This document shows, piece by piece, positions 62,672-64,000 of a DNA stretch of 64,000 nucleotides. Both the position numbers and the translations under genes were made by a program. This DNA comes from Moellerella sp963519845 (GTDB taxonomy: Bacteria; Pseudomonadota; Gammaproteobacteria; Enterobacterales; Enterobacteriaceae): NCBI GenBank assembly GCA_963519845.1, contig CAUQNX010000004.1:157486-221485 (forward strand). The letters run 5' to 3'. The notes beneath the pieces were generated by a model that saw nothing but the letters and a program-made list of their open reading frames with translations, did not search any database and was not told the DNA's origin. The stretch's first letter is position 1. Every line of letters starts with the position of its first letter.

Positions 62672-64000
62672 TTAATCCTCTCGGGCAAATAGCGCCTCGA
62701 TAAAGTCATCAGCTTTAAAGGGTCGTAAATCTTCAATGCCTTCACCAACACCAATATAGCGGATTGGTATACTCATTTGATCGGCAATTGCGAAGATCAC
62801 GCCACCTTTTGCGGTTCCATCGAGTTTAGTTAATGTAATACCCGTCAGCCCAACAGCTTCATTAAACAGCTTTGCCTGACTGACAGCGTTTTGTCCGGTA
62901 CTGGCATCTAGAGTGAGCATCACTTCATGTGGTGCTTCCACATCCAGTTTTTTCATTACACGCACGATCTTTTTCAACTCTTCCATCAAGTGCGCTTTAT
63001 TCTGTAAACGTCCTGCCGTATCGGCGATAAGCACATCAACACCTTTTGCTTGTGCTGATTGGATCGCATCAAAAATAACAGAGGCTGGATCAGCTCCCGT
63101 ATGCTGAGCAACAACAGGGACATTATTTCTTTCACCCCAAACTTGAAGTTGCTCTACGGCGGCGGCGCGGAAAGTATCGCCCGCAGCCAACATCACCGAT
63201 TTGCCTTCTGATTGATATTGACGAGCTAATTTACCAATAGTCGTTGTTTTACCGACACCATTGACACCAATCATTAAGATAACATAGGGTTTTTTCGCTT
63301 CAATCACCAGCGGCTTATCAACCTTTGCTAAAATATCTGACATCTCTTCACGTAATTTACCATATAAGGCTTCAGCGTCTTTTAACTCTTTACGGCTTGC
63401 GTGCGCGGTCAGGTTATCAATGATTTTACGAGTAGTATCAACGCCGACATCAGCAATTAATAACTGCTCTTCCAGCTCTTCAAATAGATCATCATCAATT
63501 TTTTTACCTTTGAATAGACCGAAGAATCCAGAACCTAAATTTTGACGTGTCTTAAGTAGGCCTTTTTTGAGTCGAGCAAAAAAGCCCTCTTTTTTGGCTT
63601 GTGGTTGCTCAACGACTTGCTCAGCCAACGCTTGCTTACGCAGATTTTCAATCTCTTCCGCTTCAGCCTCAGCTTGTGCTAAACGAGCTTGCTCTTCTTC
63701 GAGTAGACGCTCTTGCTCAGCTTCTTCCGCAAGACGCTGACGTTCGGCCTCTTCTGCTGCTAAACGTTGACGTTCGGCCTCTTCCGCCGCTTGTTGTTCT
63801 GCCAACTTAAGAGCTTCTTCTTCCGCTGCCAGACGCTGTTGTTCTGCTTCTACCGCTAAACGTTCACGCTCTGCCTCTTCCGCCGCTTGCTGTTCTGCCA
63901 ACTTACGAGCTTCTTCAGCTGCCAGACGCTGTTGTTCTGCTTCTACCGCTAAACGTTGACGCTCTGCCTCTTCCGCCGCTTGTTGTTCTGCCAACTTAAG
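62672..64000 (-). CDS. ftsY: Signal recognition particle receptor FtsY (5' end beyond window)
   Basis: At least 442 codons; the true start lies beyond 64000. The visible N-terminal part (about 140 residues) is an acidic A-domain of Ala/Glu/Gln/Arg repeats (RLAAEEA, LAEQQAAEEAE). The NG domain follows, with FFARLKKGLLKTRQNLG, G1 GVNGVGKTTTIGKLA, DTFRAAAVEQL, DTAGRLQNKAHLM and TKLDGTAKGG. It binds Ffh-ribosome complexes at the membrane for co-translational insertion. First gene of ftsYEX. Confidence 0.98.
   Translation of the reverse strand, partial: LKLAEQQAAEEAERQRLAVEAEQQRLAAEEARKLAEQQAAEEAERERLAVEAEQQRLAAEEEALKLAEQQAAEEAERQRLAAEEAERQRLAEEAEQERLLEEEQARLAQAEAEAEEIENLRKQALAEQVVEQPQAKKEGFFARLKKGLLKTRQNLGSGFFGLFKGKKIDDDLFEELEEQLLIADVGVDTTRKIIDNLTAHASRKELKDAEALYGKLREEMSDILAKVDKPLVIEAKKPYVILMIGVNGVGKTTTIGKLARQYQSEGKSVMLAAGDTFRAAAVEQLQVWGERNNVPVVAQHTGADPASVIFDAIQSAQAKGVDVLIADTAGRLQNKAHLMEELKKIVRVMKKLDVEAPHEVMLTLDASTGQNAVSQAKLFNEAVGLTGITLTKLDGTAKGGVIFAIADQMSIPIRYIGVGEGIEDLRPFKADDFIEALFARED
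63781..64000 (-). repeat. In-frame tandem repeats in ftsY A-domain
   Basis: Units of 96 and then 93 bases (32 and 31 codons) start at about 63781, 63877 and 63970 and continue past the window edge. They encode LAEQQAAEEAERERLAVEA-type segments. Confidence 0.85.

Noticed and set aside
63781..64000. Repeats near the window end considered as intergenic repeats
   Set aside because: They are in frame within ftsY and encode its acidic domain.

Overview
The window looks like a chromosomal segment of a low-GC member of the Enterobacterales. The core gene order tldE/darP, tldD, nitrilase, yhdP, rng, maf, mreDCB, acuI, aroQ, accBC, yhdT, panF, prmA, dusB, fis and then livKHMGF, panM, rpoH, ftsXEY is that of enteric bacteria. 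Fis matches my recollection of the E. coli protein except for one residue near position 14. The AT-rich base composition and the aroQ gene in front of accB suggest Morganellaceae (Proteus/Providencia-like) or a neighbouring family. This placement is an inference and no database was searched.

Layout. 1-2.4 kb: an AT-rich orphan gene, then tldE on the minus strand. 2.5-4.4 kb: darP and a PhzF-family gene. 4.5-16.4 kb: a minus-strand run of mreBCD, maf, rng, yhdP, a nitrilase, tldD and a barnase/barstar-type pair. 17-24.9 kb: plus-strand acuI, aroQ-accBC, yhdT-panF-prmA and dusB-fis. 25-27 kb: two unrecognised genes, one frameshifted. 27.2-46.7 kb: a large, apparently complete ter (tellurite/stress) island. 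46.8-49.6 kb: a HAD phosphatase and an orphan gene. 49.6-55.7 kb: livFGMHK, panM and gloA2. 55.7-59.6 kb: an RpiR-type regulator, a GH4 6-phospho-alpha-glucosidase and a PTS EIICB. 59.9-64 kb: rpoH, ftsX, ftsE and the 3' part of ftsY.

The ter island has four parts. (1) terZABCDE is on the plus strand. (2) A divergent, translationally coupled minus-strand operon encodes ATP-grasp, PRTase/TRSP, HAD, a second PRTase and a CitE-like lyase; it is known from comparative genomics as a predicted nucleoside-like metabolite pathway. (3) terW encodes the regulator. (4) A signalling arm holds terY-terX-terY and, after a terminator, a vWA/zinc-ribbon protein, a PP2C phosphatase and a protein kinase. The most unusual objects here are the 1218-residue PP2C protein, which has about 500 residues of degenerate Phe/Ser/Thr/Asp/Glu-rich repeats, and a palindromic element shared by the two divergent ter promoters, overlapping a -10-like hexamer in each. 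The kinase, phosphatase and vWA proteins probably form a phosphorylation module acting with the TerD-family and TerC proteins at the membrane.

No rRNA, tRNA, CRISPR array or transposase was found. Coordinates of short sites were counted by hand and may be off by a base or two.
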